Part shown: piece by piece, positions 44,460 to 53,652 of the stretch
Position numbering within the stretch: position 1 is the first letter of the stretch
Layout: every line of letters begins with the position of its first letter
NCBI RefSeq assembly: GCF_014170305.1
Contig: NZ_LZZT01000031.1
Location: forward strand, 248,001-312,000
DNA: 64,000 nt
DNA from: Achromobacter sp. UMC71
Lineage (GTDB): Bacteria; Pseudomonadota; Gammaproteobacteria; Burkholderiales; Burkholderiaceae_B
Direction of reading: 5' to 3'
Made by a program: the position numbers and the translations under genes
The notes under the pieces: generated by a model
The model's database searches: none
Told to the model about the DNA's origin: nothing
What the model saw: the letters and a program-made list of their open reading frames with translations, nothing else

Positions 44460-45149
44460 TTATTCCAATATTTGTGCGAGCGTCTGCGCCACCAGGCGGT
44501 TGGACAGCAGTACAGGGCGCCCCGACGCCGCTGCCACCGCCTGTCGCATGCGCTCGGCGTAACCCATGCAATGCATGACGATGAGATCGCAGTCGGCCAG
44601 GTCACGGCCCGCCTGCGCAAAAGACTCGGCGGCGCGGTCGGCGTCGGATTCATAGGGCGAGGCGTGCGCGACGCGCGCCTCGCACTCCAGCGCAACGGCC
44701 ATGTGGAAGGCATCCACCTGGGCGGCCAGCGGCACAACCAACCCGACCTTGCGGCAATGCTGCGACAGGCCCGCGACCAGGTGGTCCACGACCTGCTGAG
44801 GCTCGATCACGAGCGTGCGCATCGGCGCGATCGCGGTGCCGGTGCAGAGCGGCACCATCAGGTCGTAGCCGGAAGCATCCGCGTCGCGCATGACTTGCGC
44901 CAGGCGGGCTTCGGCGGCGGCCGCGTCCAGCTCGATCTGCGTGCCGTTGCGCAACCGCGTGGCGAAGCGATATTCGCCCGGACGCGGCGCCAGTGCGGCC
45001 AGGGCGGCATCATCCAGGCCGTCCAGCGCGCCGAATTCGTCGATCCGCACGTGCGCGCCCAGCAGCGGCGCCATCTCGGGCACCACGTCGCTGCGCGGCG
45101 ATTGGCCGATGGTGAAAAACGCCACGCGGCGCGATGGGCGCGCGCTCAT
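44460..45149 (-). CDS. AroM family protein
   Basis: A 229-residue cytosolic protein of the AroM family, related in fold to Asp/Glu racemases. It begins RRVAFFTIGQSPRSDVVPEM, with the typical GQSPR.D motif, and contains CDLIVMHCMGY with a conserved Cys (~195). E. coli AroM is AroR-regulated and of unknown function. The start ATG overlaps the DUF1177 stop as ATGA. Confidence 0.85.
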   Translation of the reverse strand: MSARPSRRVAFFTIGQSPRSDVVPEMAPLLGAHVRIDEFGALDGLDDAALAALAPRPGEYRFATRLRNGTQIELDAAAAEARLAQVMRDADASGYDLMVPLCTGTAIAPMRTLVIEPQQVVDHLVAGLSQHCRKVGLVVPLAAQVDAFHMAVALECEARVAHASPYESDADRAAESFAQAGRDLADCDLIVMHCMGYAERMRQAVAAASGRPVLLSNRLVAQTLAQILE

Positions 45150-46075
45150 TGCGCGCCCCCGGGCTCGTCGCCCGTGGTCTGCAGGCGCGCCATGGAACCG
45201 TAGCGGCTTTGCAGCGCGTTCCATTCGGCGGCGTCGAAGAAGGTCATGGCGCCCTGTCCGAAGAGCTTGGCGATTTCGATGCAGAAGCGCATGGCCACGT
45301 CGGCGTCGACCGCGTTGGTCACGCCGGTGGCGCAGCCGGGCACGGCGGTCTGCGCCGTCAATGCCACGCCCACCACGGGCGCATCGGTGACGATGGCCGG
45401 CTGCATCAGCGAATTGACGTGCCACAGCCCGTTTTCGTAGGGCGTGATGTCTTGCGTGGTCAGCGGCAGCGTCAGGGGCAGTTGGCCGCTGACCCAGCCC
45501 AGCACGTCCAGCATGGTTTCCGGAATACGCAGCAGGTAGCCCTGCTTGGCCACCGGCGTGATCGCCACGCCGCGCTGGTTCACCAGGCGGTTGCCGCGGG
45601 TGGTGTCCACCGACAGGATGGCGTCCATGCGCGGGTCCACCTCGTGCGACATCATTTCGCGCATGGGGAACGGCGATTTCATCATCGGCACCGGGTGGTG
45701 CGGACGGGTGCCGGCACGCGGGCAGATGTGGGTGCGGATGCGCACGGTGCCGGGCAGCACATCGCCCTGGCGCGCCATGGCCATGAGCTTGAGCGCCGTG
45801 GCGATGGCGACTACCGCGCCATCGCTGTCGGACACCAGCCCGGTGACGGCCGGACGCGCGCCGATGCCGCCCAGACGGCCGACGATGCCCAATTGCGGCG
45901 CGGCGTCATCCAAGCCGGGAATGATGATGGACAGGAAATCCGTGGCGGCGCCGTCGCGTTCGAGGTGCGTGACCTCGACTTCGCAATGGCCCGCCGCGCG
46001 CAGATACTGCGCCACGTCCTCGCCCGTGATGTGGGCCGAGGACAGCAGTTCGATGGTGTCGATGACCTGCTTCAT
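45146..46075 (-). CDS. DUF1177 family protein
   Basis: A 309-residue protein of the DUF1177 group, recognised from its length, its start (MKQVIDTIELLSSAHITGEDV) and the MREMMSHEVDPRMDAILSVD region with conserved acidic residues. The fold and reaction are unknown. It is coupled by ATGA overlaps to pepE upstream and aroM downstream, so the three products are likely made in fixed ratio for one pathway. Confidence 0.8.
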   Translation of the reverse strand: MKQVIDTIELLSSAHITGEDVAQYLRAAGHCEVEVTHLERDGAATDFLSIIIPGLDDAAPQLGIVGRLGGIGARPAVTGLVSDSDGAVVAIATALKLMAMARQGDVLPGTVRIRTHICPRAGTRPHHPVPMMKSPFPMREMMSHEVDPRMDAILSVDTTRGNRLVNQRGVAITPVAKQGYLLRIPETMLDVLGWVSGQLPLTLPLTTQDITPYENGLWHVNSLMQPAIVTDAPVVGVALTAQTAVPGCATGVTNAVDADVAMRFCIEIAKLFGQGAMTFFDAAEWNALQSRYGSMARLQTTGDEPGGAQ

Positions 46076-46776
46076 GCCAGGATCTCCAGCGGCCCCGGGC
46101 GGAACACGCGCGGCTCGGCATGGCCCAGGAACAGCGGCGCATCATGCGGACCGATCAGCGCGACGGCCTGGTCGCGCACGCGCAGGGCGGCGCCTTCGGG
46201 CAGGCCCAGCACCGGCATCGTCGGATTCAGCGTGCAGAACTCGGCCAGGCGCTGCGCGCGGGTCTCGCCGCGATGTCCGGGCGGATGCGCGTTGGTGTAG
46301 TGCGGGTTGATCTGGAAAGCCAGCAGGCCCAAGGCGTCGAACCCTTCGGGGTCGGTGATCGGCATGTCGTTGGTGGTGCAGATGCTGGGGCAGGCCAGGT
46401 TCGAGCCCGCGCTCCAGCCCAGGTAGGCCGCGCCTTCGCGCACGCGGCGCGCCACCACGTCCAGCAGGCCCTGGCGGCGCAACTGGCCCAGCAGGTTGAA
46501 GGTATTGCCACCGCCCACGATGATGACGGCGGCGCTTTCCAGCGCGGCCACCGGATCGGCGGCGCGATGCAGCCCCTGGATGTCCAGGCCCGTGTCAGCC
46601 AGCGCCGACACCACCAGCGCGGTGTAGTCGTCCCAGTCGCGGGTCACGCCCGCGAACGGCACGAACACGGCCTTCGCGCCGGCCGGCAGGGATTCGATCA
46701 GTTCGCGGATGTCGGGCAGCGCGTGCACCAGGTAGCCGGCGTCGCTGCTGGAATTGCTGAGAAGCAGAAGGTTCAT
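46072..46776 (-). CDS. pepE: Dipeptidase E (peptidase S51)
   Basis: A 234-residue cytosolic Ser peptidase that cleaves N-terminal Asp-X dipeptides in E. coli. The catalytic Ser sits in YLGWSAGSNLACP (~120), with VGGGNTFNLL before it and the His in NPHYTNAHPPGH. ATG 46776 is chosen because the PepE fold starts MNLLLLSNSS. It is the first structural gene of the IclR-linked operon. Confidence 0.88.
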   Translation of the reverse strand: MNLLLLSNSSSDAGYLVHALPDIRELIESLPAGAKAVFVPFAGVTRDWDDYTALVVSALADTGLDIQGLHRAADPVAALESAAVIIVGGGNTFNLLGQLRRQGLLDVVARRVREGAAYLGWSAGSNLACPSICTTNDMPITDPEGFDALGLLAFQINPHYTNAHPPGHRGETRAQRLAEFCTLNPTMPVLGLPEGAALRVRDQAVALIGPHDAPLFLGHAEPRVFRPGPLEILA

Positions 46777-46869
46777 GAGAGGTTTCCGTGGGATCGTTGA
46801 GTCGGGATGCCGCAAGGGCGCGGCTGAAATGCGAAGCTATCGGTTAAAGGAAGTCAGACTGACCTGGCG

Positions 46870-47637
46870 TCAGGCCAGCCAGAAAGGATCGTTCAGTTCA
46901 CGGCCCAGCGCCGCGACCTGCTGCATCAGGGATTCGCGCAAAGTCGCCACGCGGGCGGCGTCGGCCTGGAAGGACACGAACGACAGGCACAGGCCGCGCA
47001 GTTCGCCATTGGCCGGATCGCGCACCGCCGCCGCCACCGCGCCGATGCCGGGCATGGCCTGGTCGATGGCCACGCCGCAACGGTCAGCACGGATCTGCGC
47101 CACGCGTCGGGCCAGCTCGCCGACGGTGGCCGGGCAGTCCTTGCCTTCCACCGGCAGGGGTTGGGCCGGATCAACGCCGTAGAGCGCGTCGAACTCGGCC
47201 TGGGTCAGGCGCGACAGCAACGCCCGCCCCATTGCCGTACCCGAGGCGGCGCGGCGCGACCCCGGCGGCGCCAGCACCTGCACGGGATGCGAGCCGTTCA
47301 GCCGCTGCAGCACCACGGTTTCGCGCTGATTCAGGGTGGACAGGTAGGCGGTCAGGCCGCTGTCGTCGGACAGTCGGGTCAGCACCTTGCGGCAGGCTTC
47401 GTCCAGCGGCGTGGCGGCCATGCCGGCGCGCACCGCTTGCGACAGCAAGGCGCCGGGCCGATAGCGGCGCGTGGCGGCGTCCTGGTCCAGCATGCCGTAG
47501 TGCTGCATCTGGTTCAGCAGGCGCGAGGCGGAGCTTTTCGGCAGGGACAGGCGCTGGGCGACGTCGGTGAAGCTCAACTCTGCCGCGCCTTCGGCGTATA
47601 GCGACAGGACGCGTTGGACGCCGTCTAGAATGCTCAT
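46870..47637 (-). CDS. IclR-family transcriptional regulator
   Basis: A 255-residue regulator: N-terminal winged HTH (~5-65, DVAQRLSLPKSSASRLLNQM) and a C-terminal effector domain (~75-250, with the family's GSRRAASGTAMGRALL loop). It lies 93 bp upstream of pepE in the same direction and probably controls the pepE-DUF1177-aroM-bug genes and itself through the twin palindromes at 47642-47679. Confidence 0.92.
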   Translation of the reverse strand: MSILDGVQRVLSLYAEGAAELSFTDVAQRLSLPKSSASRLLNQMQHYGMLDQDAATRRYRPGALLSQAVRAGMAATPLDEACRKVLTRLSDDSGLTAYLSTLNQRETVVLQRLNGSHPVQVLAPPGSRRAASGTAMGRALLSRLTQAEFDALYGVDPAQPLPVEGKDCPATVGELARRVAQIRADRCGVAIDQAMPGIGAVAAAVRDPANGELRGLCLSFVSFQADAARVATLRESLMQQVAALGRELNDPFWLA

Positions 47638-47641
47638 TATT

Positions 47642-47679
47642 GTTCCATAAAACGGAACCATAGTTCCTTAATAGGGAAC
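47642..47679. promoter_or_regulatory. Twin GTTCC-N7-GGAAC operator of the IclR gene
   Basis: Two copies of GTTCC-N7-GGAAC (47642-47658 and 47663-47679), offset by 21 bp (two helical turns), directly upstream of the IclR start codon. IclR proteins bind such palindromes as pairs of dimers, so autorepression is likely. Confidence 0.7.
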
Positions 47680-47874
47680 AAGGATAATGCAGCGATCAGG
47701 ATCGGGTCAATACGGATGCACCCGGGGCCTGTTTCGGAGCCGAGAACGCAGGTCCATTCCGGCGCAGTGACGACCGGGCATCGGCCGGCGCGGCGCCCCG
47801 GCGAATTGCGGACTGCCGCGAATTGAGACACGATGCGGCACTTCCCCCCAGCACAACGGAAACCCTGCCCCACC

Positions 47875-48327
47875 ATGGCCAATACTGCTCAGCCCTCCAG
47901 GTCCCCTCAACCGCAAGTAGGCGTCGGCGTGCTCATCATTCGTGACGGAAGGATCCTGTTGGGCAAGCGCGCGGGCTCGCACGGCGCGGGCACCTGGGCG
48001 CTAGCCGGCGGGCATCTGGAATTCGGCGAAAGCGTCGAGGCCTGCGCCCGCAGGGAAGTCCTGGAAGAAACCGGCCTGACGCTCGCACGGGTCCTGCCGG
48101 CGCCCTATACCAACGATGTCATGGCCGACGAAGGCAAGCACTACGTCACCTGCTTTGTCGAAGCCTCGGTCGTGGACGACGCGCCGCCCCGGATACTGGA
48201 ACCCGGCAAGTGCCTGGCGTGGGAATGGTTTCGCTGGAGCAAGCTGCCGGAACCGCTGTTCCTGCCGGTCAAGACACTGGCGAGCACGGGTTTCGTGCCC
48301 GCCCTGCTGTCCGCCCCGGCACCGTAA
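47875..48327 (+). CDS. Nudix hydrolase
   Basis: A 150-residue pyrophosphohydrolase with an intact Nudix box ([20 protein letters not shown], then TGL; ~43-65) that binds Mg2+. The [18 protein letters not shown] stretch resembles NUDT15/MutT-like NTP-clearing enzymes; the substrate is unknown. ATG 47875 is preferred over an in-frame start 14 codons upstream. It is divergent from the IclR gene. Confidence 0.9.
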   Translation: MANTAQPSRSPQPQVGVGVLIIRDGRILLGKRAGSHGAGTWALAGGHLEFGESVEACARREVLEETGLTLARVLPAPYTNDVMADEGKHYVTCFVEASVVDDAPPRILEPGKCLAWEWFRWSKLPEPLFLPVKTLASTGFVPALLSAPAP

Positions 48328-48339
48328 ACCGGCGGCCCG

Positions 48340-49380
48340 CTAGCGCGTGGCCGTCTCTGCCCACTGCGCCAACGGCAGCGGGGGCTGAGCGTGCAGAATG
48401 CGGGCCAGCACCAGTTTCAATTCATCCCAACCGCCCCGTTCGCTCGGCCAGCGGGACGGCGTGACCGGCCGCCAGGCGCCGTCCGGCGCGCGTTCGGCCA
48501 TCTTAAAGCGGAAGTTGTAGTGGCCCGCCATGCCCATGCGCAGGTCGGTCACCACCAGCGCGTCGCCCATCGCGTCATAGCGCAGCCAATCGTCGGTGAA
48601 CCAGCGCAGGCGTTCGTGCAGCGGCACCCCCGCCAGCGCCCGGCCCACGTCCAGATTCAGCGGCTGCTCCAGCCATTCGGGCGCGGCCCGGTCGAACCAA
48701 CTGCTGACGGCCTCGTAGTAATGCCCGTCGGGCGTCTTGGCGATGACCCGCCAGAGCAGCGTATTCAAGGGCATGGGCATGGCGCGCACTTCGGTGACGG
48801 CGAGGCCTTGGGCCTGCATCGCGTCGCGTACGCGGTGCTCGGCCGCGATCCGCCCCGCCAACCCGAAGCCCAGGTAGGCCGTGCTGAACACCAAGGCACC
48901 GGCCAGGTAGCGGCGGGCGTTGCGCGTCATGCCCACCGCCGTCGCGTAGACCGCCGCCAGCAACAAGGGCACCGTATAGACGGGATCGATGATGAAGACC
49001 GCCGACCAGCTTTCGGGAATGGACGCCAACGGCCAGAACAGCTGGGTGCCGTAGACGGTGAACGCATCCAGCAATGGATGTGTCACCAATACCAGCCATA
49101 AGGTCAGGAACAACCGCCGGCCACTATAGGGCGCCTGCGGCCAATATTTGCGTATCAGCCAGGTCAGCAGCAGCGCCAGCCCGGTCAGCACGAAAATGGA
49201 ATGCGAGAAGCCGCGGTGATAGGTCATCAGCGACACCGGGTCGGGATAGCGCATCAACACGTCCAGGTCTGGCACCGTGGCCAGCGCCGCCCCATAGAAC
49301 AACGCCCGCCGCCCCTGCGTCCGCCCCAGCAACGCCCCCTGTATGCCCGCGCCCAGCACGGCTTGTGTAACCGAATCCAT
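48340..49380 (-). CDS. YdjM-type membrane metal-dependent hydrolase family protein
   Basis: A 346-residue inner-membrane protein. The N-terminal half has the YdjM pattern: VTQAVLGAGIQGAL, then Asp/His motifs ATVPDLDVL, YHRGFSHS and VTHPLLDAF typical of this family, with about five helices to ~165. The C-terminal half (~170-346) is soluble and of unknown role. The family is annotated as metal-dependent hydrolase; no substrate is established. It is convergent with the Nudix gene and divergent from dedA. Confidence 0.82.
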   Translation of the reverse strand: MDSVTQAVLGAGIQGALLGRTQGRRALFYGAALATVPDLDVLMRYPDPVSLMTYHRGFSHSIFVLTGLALLLTWLIRKYWPQAPYSGRRLFLTLWLVLVTHPLLDAFTVYGTQLFWPLASIPESWSAVFIIDPVYTVPLLLAAVYATAVGMTRNARRYLAGALVFSTAYLGFGLAGRIAAEHRVRDAMQAQGLAVTEVRAMPMPLNTLLWRVIAKTPDGHYYEAVSSWFDRAAPEWLEQPLNLDVGRALAGVPLHERLRWFTDDWLRYDAMGDALVVTDLRMGMAGHYNFRFKMAERAPDGAWRPVTPSRWPSERGGWDELKLVLARILHAQPPLPLAQWAETATR

Positions 49381-49485
49381 AACACTCCGACGATAGCTTT
49401 CCGCGAGCGGCCTTTTTCACATGCCGTCCACTACGCAGGCGTTAAGATACCCGATTGCGTTCAGCTTATTTTCAAGTTCCGCCTC

Positions 49486-50136
49486 ATGGATCAATACATC
49501 GACAAGATCGGCCTGCTGATCGAAACCAATCAGGCCTGGGCCGGCCCCATCACGTTCCTGCTGACGCTGGGCGAATCCATGGTGCTGCTCGGCCTGTTCA
49601 TCCCCGCGACCGCGCTGATGCTGCTGACCGGCGGCCTGATCGGCGCGGGCACGCTGGACCCCTGGAGCATTCTGGCCTGGGGCATCGCTGGCGCCATCGT
49701 CGGCGATGCCCTGTCCTACGCCCTGGGCCGCTGGGCCGGCCCGAGCGTGCTGCGCCGCTGGCCGCTCAAGCAGCAGCGCACCGCCGTGGCCCGTGCCCGC
49801 TTGTTCTTCTACCGCTACGGCTTCGCCTCGGTGCTGGTCGGCCGCTTCCTGGGACCCATCCGCTCGACCATCCCGACGGTGGCGGGCGTCATGGGCATGG
49901 CCCACGGCCGCTTCCAGATGGCCAACGTCCTGTCGGCCGTGCTGTGGATGCCGCTGATGCTGGCGCCCGGCTACATCACGGCGCGCAGCCTGGGCGCGGC
50001 GGAAAACGCCCAGCAGATCGCCATGATGATCGGCGCGGGCTTCTCGGTACTGCTAGGATTCGGGCTTCTGGTCGCGATGATGCGCAAACGCCGGCAGCCG
50101 GCGCGCGCGCGCCGCGGCAACCAAGATCCGCGATAG
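49486..50136 (+). CDS. DedA-family membrane protein
   Basis: A 216-residue inner-membrane protein of the DedA/VTT family (undecaprenyl-phosphate or phospholipid flippase-like). Visible signatures: ESMVLLGLFIPATALMLLTGG (conserved Glu and P), GDALSYALGR, and the F.....GRF.GP.R loop (FYRYGFASVLVGRFLGPIR) followed by MANVLSAVLWMP. The start ATG 49486 fits the family N-terminus. Confidence 0.92.
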   Translation: MDQYIDKIGLLIETNQAWAGPITFLLTLGESMVLLGLFIPATALMLLTGGLIGAGTLDPWSILAWGIAGAIVGDALSYALGRWAGPSVLRRWPLKQQRTAVARARLFFYRYGFASVLVGRFLGPIRSTIPTVAGVMGMAHGRFQMANVLSAVLWMPLMLAPGYITARSLGAAENAQQIAMMIGAGFSVLLGFGLLVAMMRKRRQPARARRGNQDPR

Positions 50137-50164
50137 CGTCCACAGGCCCTGGCTGGAGAACAAG

Positions 50165-50707
50165 ATGGCAATAGATATGGAGCCGAAAAACGGCGACTTC
50201 GCACGCTACGTCGAAAACCTGTCGCGCGCGGGTGGGGCCGCGCCCGGCCGGGTGCCGGACAAGGCCGAAGCCAAGCGCCAGCAGGCCAGCGTGCCCGCCG
50301 CCACGCCATCGCCCGCCAAGCCCGCCAAGGATTCGCTGTACGACCTGACCTGGGGAAAATCGGCGCCCCCGCCGTTGCAATCGCGGCGCGCCGAGCCTGC
50401 CCCCCAGGTGGCCGTGCCCGGCCAGGAGGACGCCGCCACGGTGTCCATGGCCAAGCGCGCGCGCCAGCGCAAGCTGGGCATCTTCCTGACCATCGCCGGC
50501 GCCATCGCCGGCTGGGCGGCGGTCAACGTGGCGTTCAAGGCACTGCGCGCCCCGCGCTTCGACCTGGACGAACTGATGCCGGCGGTGTTCCTGGCCTTCT
50601 TCGCGTTCATGCTGTTCAAGGCCGCCAGCGGCGCGCGCGATCCGCGCAAGCAACCGCTGAACAAACTGCCCCCGCTCAAGACCTCGTCGTACCGCAAGGA
50701 CGGTTGA
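50165..50707 (+). CDS. Hypothetical membrane protein (180 aa)
   Basis: A 180-residue protein: a long Pro/Ala-rich, probably cytosolic N-terminus (~1-98), then two membrane helices (~103-122 and ~140-155) and a basic tail. It follows dedA by 28 bp and is likely cotranscribed. I recognise no family. Confidence 0.6.
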   Translation: MAIDMEPKNGDFARYVENLSRAGGAAPGRVPDKAEAKRQQASVPAATPSPAKPAKDSLYDLTWGKSAPPPLQSRRAEPAPQVAVPGQEDAATVSMAKRARQRKLGIFLTIAGAIAGWAAVNVAFKALRAPRFDLDELMPAVFLAFFAFMLFKAASGARDPRKQPLNKLPPLKTSSYRKDG

Positions 50708-50789
50708 ACGCGGCCGGCGCCAGGCGCCCCGCGCAATGGTGCTAACATTTCCGCCGCCGTCGAAAGACCCCCTGAATACCGGAGTAAAA

Positions 50790-51458
50790 GTGAATAACGT
50801 TGTCGGATTGAACCAGGCCCAGGCGGCCACGATGCTGACGCTGCAAGGCCACTTGAACAGCATGATCAATCCGGACTGGATCAACGGCGGCGCCCGCTTC
50901 CTGCGCGCCGCGTTCGTCGAGTCGGCCGAGGCGCTGGAGCACTACGGCTGGAAGTGGTGGAAGAAGCAGACCATCGACCTGCCGCAGGTGCAGATGGAAC
51001 TGGTCGACATCCTGCACTTCTACCTGTCGCACACCATCGTGCAGGCCAGGGGCGACGTCAACGCCGCCGCCGACGCGCTGGTGGCCGACCTGGCCGGCCC
51101 GGCCTCGGTCACGCTGGACGGCAAGAGCTACGCGCTGGCCAGCCTGTCCGTGCCGGAACTGCTGGAGCTGATCGGCGGCCTGGCGGTGTGCGGCCGCGCC
51201 AGCTTCAAGCTGCTGGAACAGAGCATGACGGCCTGCGAAATGACCTGGAACGATGCCTACACGCAGTACGTCTCCAAGAACGTGCTGAACATCTTCCGCC
51301 AGCAGCACGGCTACAAGGAAGGCACCTACATCAAGATCTGGAACGGCGAGGAAGACAACGTCGTGCTGGCCCGCCTGCTGTCGCAGCATGACGCGTCGCG
51401 CGCCGATTTCGCCGACCTGCTGCACCGCGATCTGGAAGCCGCCTACGCCAAGCTGTAA
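50790..51458 (+). CDS. Dimeric (all-alpha) dUTP diphosphatase
   Basis: A 222-residue protein of the dUTPase_2/MazG-like superfamily that hydrolyses dUTP to dUMP. Metal-binding acidic helices are visible: FVESAEALEHYGWKWWKK (ExxE/W-K), QMELVDILHFYLS (ExxD) and a late NGEEDN. The start is GTG at 50790 after GGAG; an upstream ATG would add 18 poor residues. Its presence may explain why no trimeric dut follows coaBC. Confidence 0.85.
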   Translation: MNNVVGLNQAQAATMLTLQGHLNSMINPDWINGGARFLRAAFVESAEALEHYGWKWWKKQTIDLPQVQMELVDILHFYLSHTIVQARGDVNAAADALVADLAGPASVTLDGKSYALASLSVPELLELIGGLAVCGRASFKLLEQSMTACEMTWNDAYTQYVSKNVLNIFRQQHGYKEGTYIKIWNGEEDNVVLARLLSQHDASRADFADLLHRDLEAAYAKL

Positions 51459-51482
51459 CGCTCGCGCTTCTCCGCAAGGCCA

Positions 51483-51520
51483 CATGAAAAACGCCGCTTT
51501 GAAAAGCGGCGTTTTTCATG
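51483..51520. terminator. Bidirectional terminator
   Basis: A 17-bp perfect stem (CATGAAAAACGCCGCTT and its complement) with a 4-nt loop between the convergent dUTPase and oxidoreductase genes. Confidence 0.93.
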
Positions 51521-51578
51521 GCGAATCGGTCTGGGCGGGTGGCGGACTCGCGTACGTCACCCGGGTCCAATGCGACGG

Positions 51579-52691
51579 CTAGCGCTGGCCGAAGCGCGTT
51601 TCGCCGAACAGTTCCTTCTGCTCGCGGGGCTGCGACCGCCAGTACTGGCGCGGCGCGCTGACCTGGCCGCCCAATTGCGCGGCCGCATGCCACGGCCAGC
51701 GCGGGTCATACAGCATGCCGCGGGCCAGGGCCACCATGTCGGCCTGGCCATTGGCCAGGATGTCCTCGGCTTGCTGCGCCTCGGTGATCAGGCCCACGGT
51801 GATGGTGGGCAGGCCCACCGCGCGCTTGAGGGCGTCAGCGAACGGCACCTGGTAATTCGGACCCACCGGAATCTTCTGCTGCGACGACACGCCGCCGCTG
51901 GAGACGTCGATGAACTCGCCCCCCAGTTCCTTGATGCGCTGCGCGAAGGCCTGGGTCTGTTCCAGGTCCCAGCCACCCTCGACCCAGTCGGTCGCCGACA
52001 CGCGCACGCCCAGCGCCACCGACGCGGGGGTGACCTCGCGCACTGCGCGGAAGACTTCCAGCGGAAAGCGCATGCGGTTTTCCAGCGAGCCGCCGTAGTC
52101 GTCGTCGCGCTGGTTCGACAGGGGCGACAGGAACTGGTGCAGCAGGTAGCCGTGGGCGGCGTGCAGTTCGATCGCGTCGAAACCCAGGCGGATGGCGCGG
52201 CGGGCGCTGTCCACGAAGGCATCGCGCACCCGCGCCAGGCCGGCCGCGTCCAGCGCGCGCGGCGGCGGCTCGGACGCGTTGTGGGCAATCGCCGACGGTG
52301 CCCAGCCCTGCCAGCCGCCCTGCTCGGGCGGCACCAGCTGGCCCCCCTCCCAAGGCGCATGGCTGGACGCCTTGCGGCCCGCATGGCCCAATTGAATGCC
52401 CAGCTTGATCGGCGAATAGCGCCGCACCGCCTGCACCACCCGGCCCAGCGCGGCCTCGGTCTCATCCGACCACAGCCCCAGGTCTCCCGGGGAAATACGG
52501 CCGTCGGCCTCGACCGCGGTCGCTTCGGTGAACAGCAGCGCCGCCCCCGACAGGGCCAGGTGGCCCAGGTGAATCATGTGCCAATCGGTGGCCCGGCCCT
52601 CGTCGGCCGAGTACTCGCACATGGGCGCGATGACGATGCGATTAACCAGGTCGACATTGCCGACTGACGTGGGACTGAACAGGTGACTCAT
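51579..52691 (-). CDS. Old-yellow-enzyme family NADH:flavin oxidoreductase (NamA/YqjM type)
   Basis: A 370-residue FMN-dependent ene-reductase. The TIM barrel shows APMCEYSADEG, HLGHLALSG, QLGHAGRK with substrate-binding His, and ELHAAHGYLLHQFLSPLSN; the Cys in PMC near 25 replaces the usual Thr and marks the thermophilic-like YqjM/NamA class. It reduces activated C=C bonds of enones or nitro-compounds. It is a single gene with ATG at 52691. The 190 bp upstream shows nothing else. Confidence 0.92.
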   Translation of the reverse strand: MSHLFSPTSVGNVDLVNRIVIAPMCEYSADEGRATDWHMIHLGHLALSGAALLFTEATAVEADGRISPGDLGLWSDETEAALGRVVQAVRRYSPIKLGIQLGHAGRKASSHAPWEGGQLVPPEQGGWQGWAPSAIAHNASEPPPRALDAAGLARVRDAFVDSARRAIRLGFDAIELHAAHGYLLHQFLSPLSNQRDDDYGGSLENRMRFPLEVFRAVREVTPASVALGVRVSATDWVEGGWDLEQTQAFAQRIKELGGEFIDVSSGGVSSQQKIPVGPNYQVPFADALKRAVGLPTITVGLITEAQQAEDILANGQADMVALARGMLYDPRWPWHAAAQLGGQVSAPRQYWRSQPREQKELFGETRFGQR

Positions 52692-52881
52692 GCAAGGAAC
52701 TCCGGGCGAGGAACGCGGAAGCACAGCATAGCGCCGCCCGGCGCGCGCGCCCGCAAATCCCAACGGCCGCAACAGGGTTAAACGGCGGGGGGATGCTGAT
52801 GTCGAAGGGATCTATGGCAAGCCCGCAGCCTGCCTGCCGGTGCAAGGCGCAGGCTGCAAGCGTGGTGGCCCCACGGCGCCC

Positions 52882-53652
52882 CTATTGGCCTTCGATGACG
52901 CTGTCCAGGAACTGCCGGGTGCGCGTCTCTTTCGGCGCGCTGAACAACGCCTGCGACTCGGCGTCCTCGACGATGTTGCCCTCGTCAAAGAACAGGGTGC
53001 GGTCGGAACTGCGCTCGGCGAATTTCATCTGGTGGGTGACGATGATCATCGTCATGCTGCGGCGCGCCGCCAGGTCGCGCAGGATCTGCAGGATGCCGCC
53101 CACCAGTTCCGGGTCCAGCGCCGAGGTCACTTCGTCGAACAACATGATCTCCGGGCACATGGCCAGCGCGCGGGCAATGCCGACACGCTGCTTCTGCCCG
53201 CCCGACAACTGCGCCGGATAGACATCCAGCTTGTCGCCCAGGCCCACCATGTCCAGGTATTCCACGGCGCGTTCGCGGGCCTGGCCGCGCGACATGCCCA
53301 GCACATGCAGCGGCGCCTCCATGGTGTTGCCCAGCGCCGTCATGTGCGGGAACAGATTGAAGTGCTGGAACACCATGCCGATCTTGCCGCGCACGCGGCG
53401 CACGTGCTCGGAATTGGGGCCGGCCGGGCGGCCCTGCTCGTCCGTCCACATGGCCTGGCCGTCGATCTCGATATCGCCGCTGGTAGGCCGGTCCAGCGTC
53501 ATCAGGACGCGCAGCAGGGTGGACTTGCCCGACCCGGACGGCCCGATGACCGCCACGGTCTGACCGGCCGGAATCTCCAGGTTGATCCCCCGCAGCACCT
53601 CCAGTTCTCCATAACGCTTGTGCAGGTTCTTGATGGTGACGCTGGCGCTCAT
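52882..53652 (-). CDS. ehuA: Polar amino-acid/ectoine ABC transporter ATPase (EhuA-like)
   Basis: A 256-residue ATPase: Walker A GPSGSGKST (~37-45), signature LSGGQKQRVGIARAL, Walker B IMLFDEVTSALDPE. This belongs to the PAAT group that powers amino-acid and ectoine importers. It is the last gene of the four-gene ehuB-C-D-A order, overlapping ehuD by ATGA. The Ehu name rests mainly on the receptor. Confidence 0.85.
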   Translation of the reverse strand: MSASVTIKNLHKRYGELEVLRGINLEIPAGQTVAVIGPSGSGKSTLLRVLMTLDRPTSGDIEIDGQAMWTDEQGRPAGPNSEHVRRVRGKIGMVFQHFNLFPHMTALGNTMEAPLHVLGMSRGQARERAVEYLDMVGLGDKLDVYPAQLSGGQKQRVGIARALAMCPEIMLFDEVTSALDPELVGGILQILRDLAARRSMTMIIVTHQMKFAERSSDRTLFFDEGNIVEDAESQALFSAPKETRTRQFLDSVIEGQ

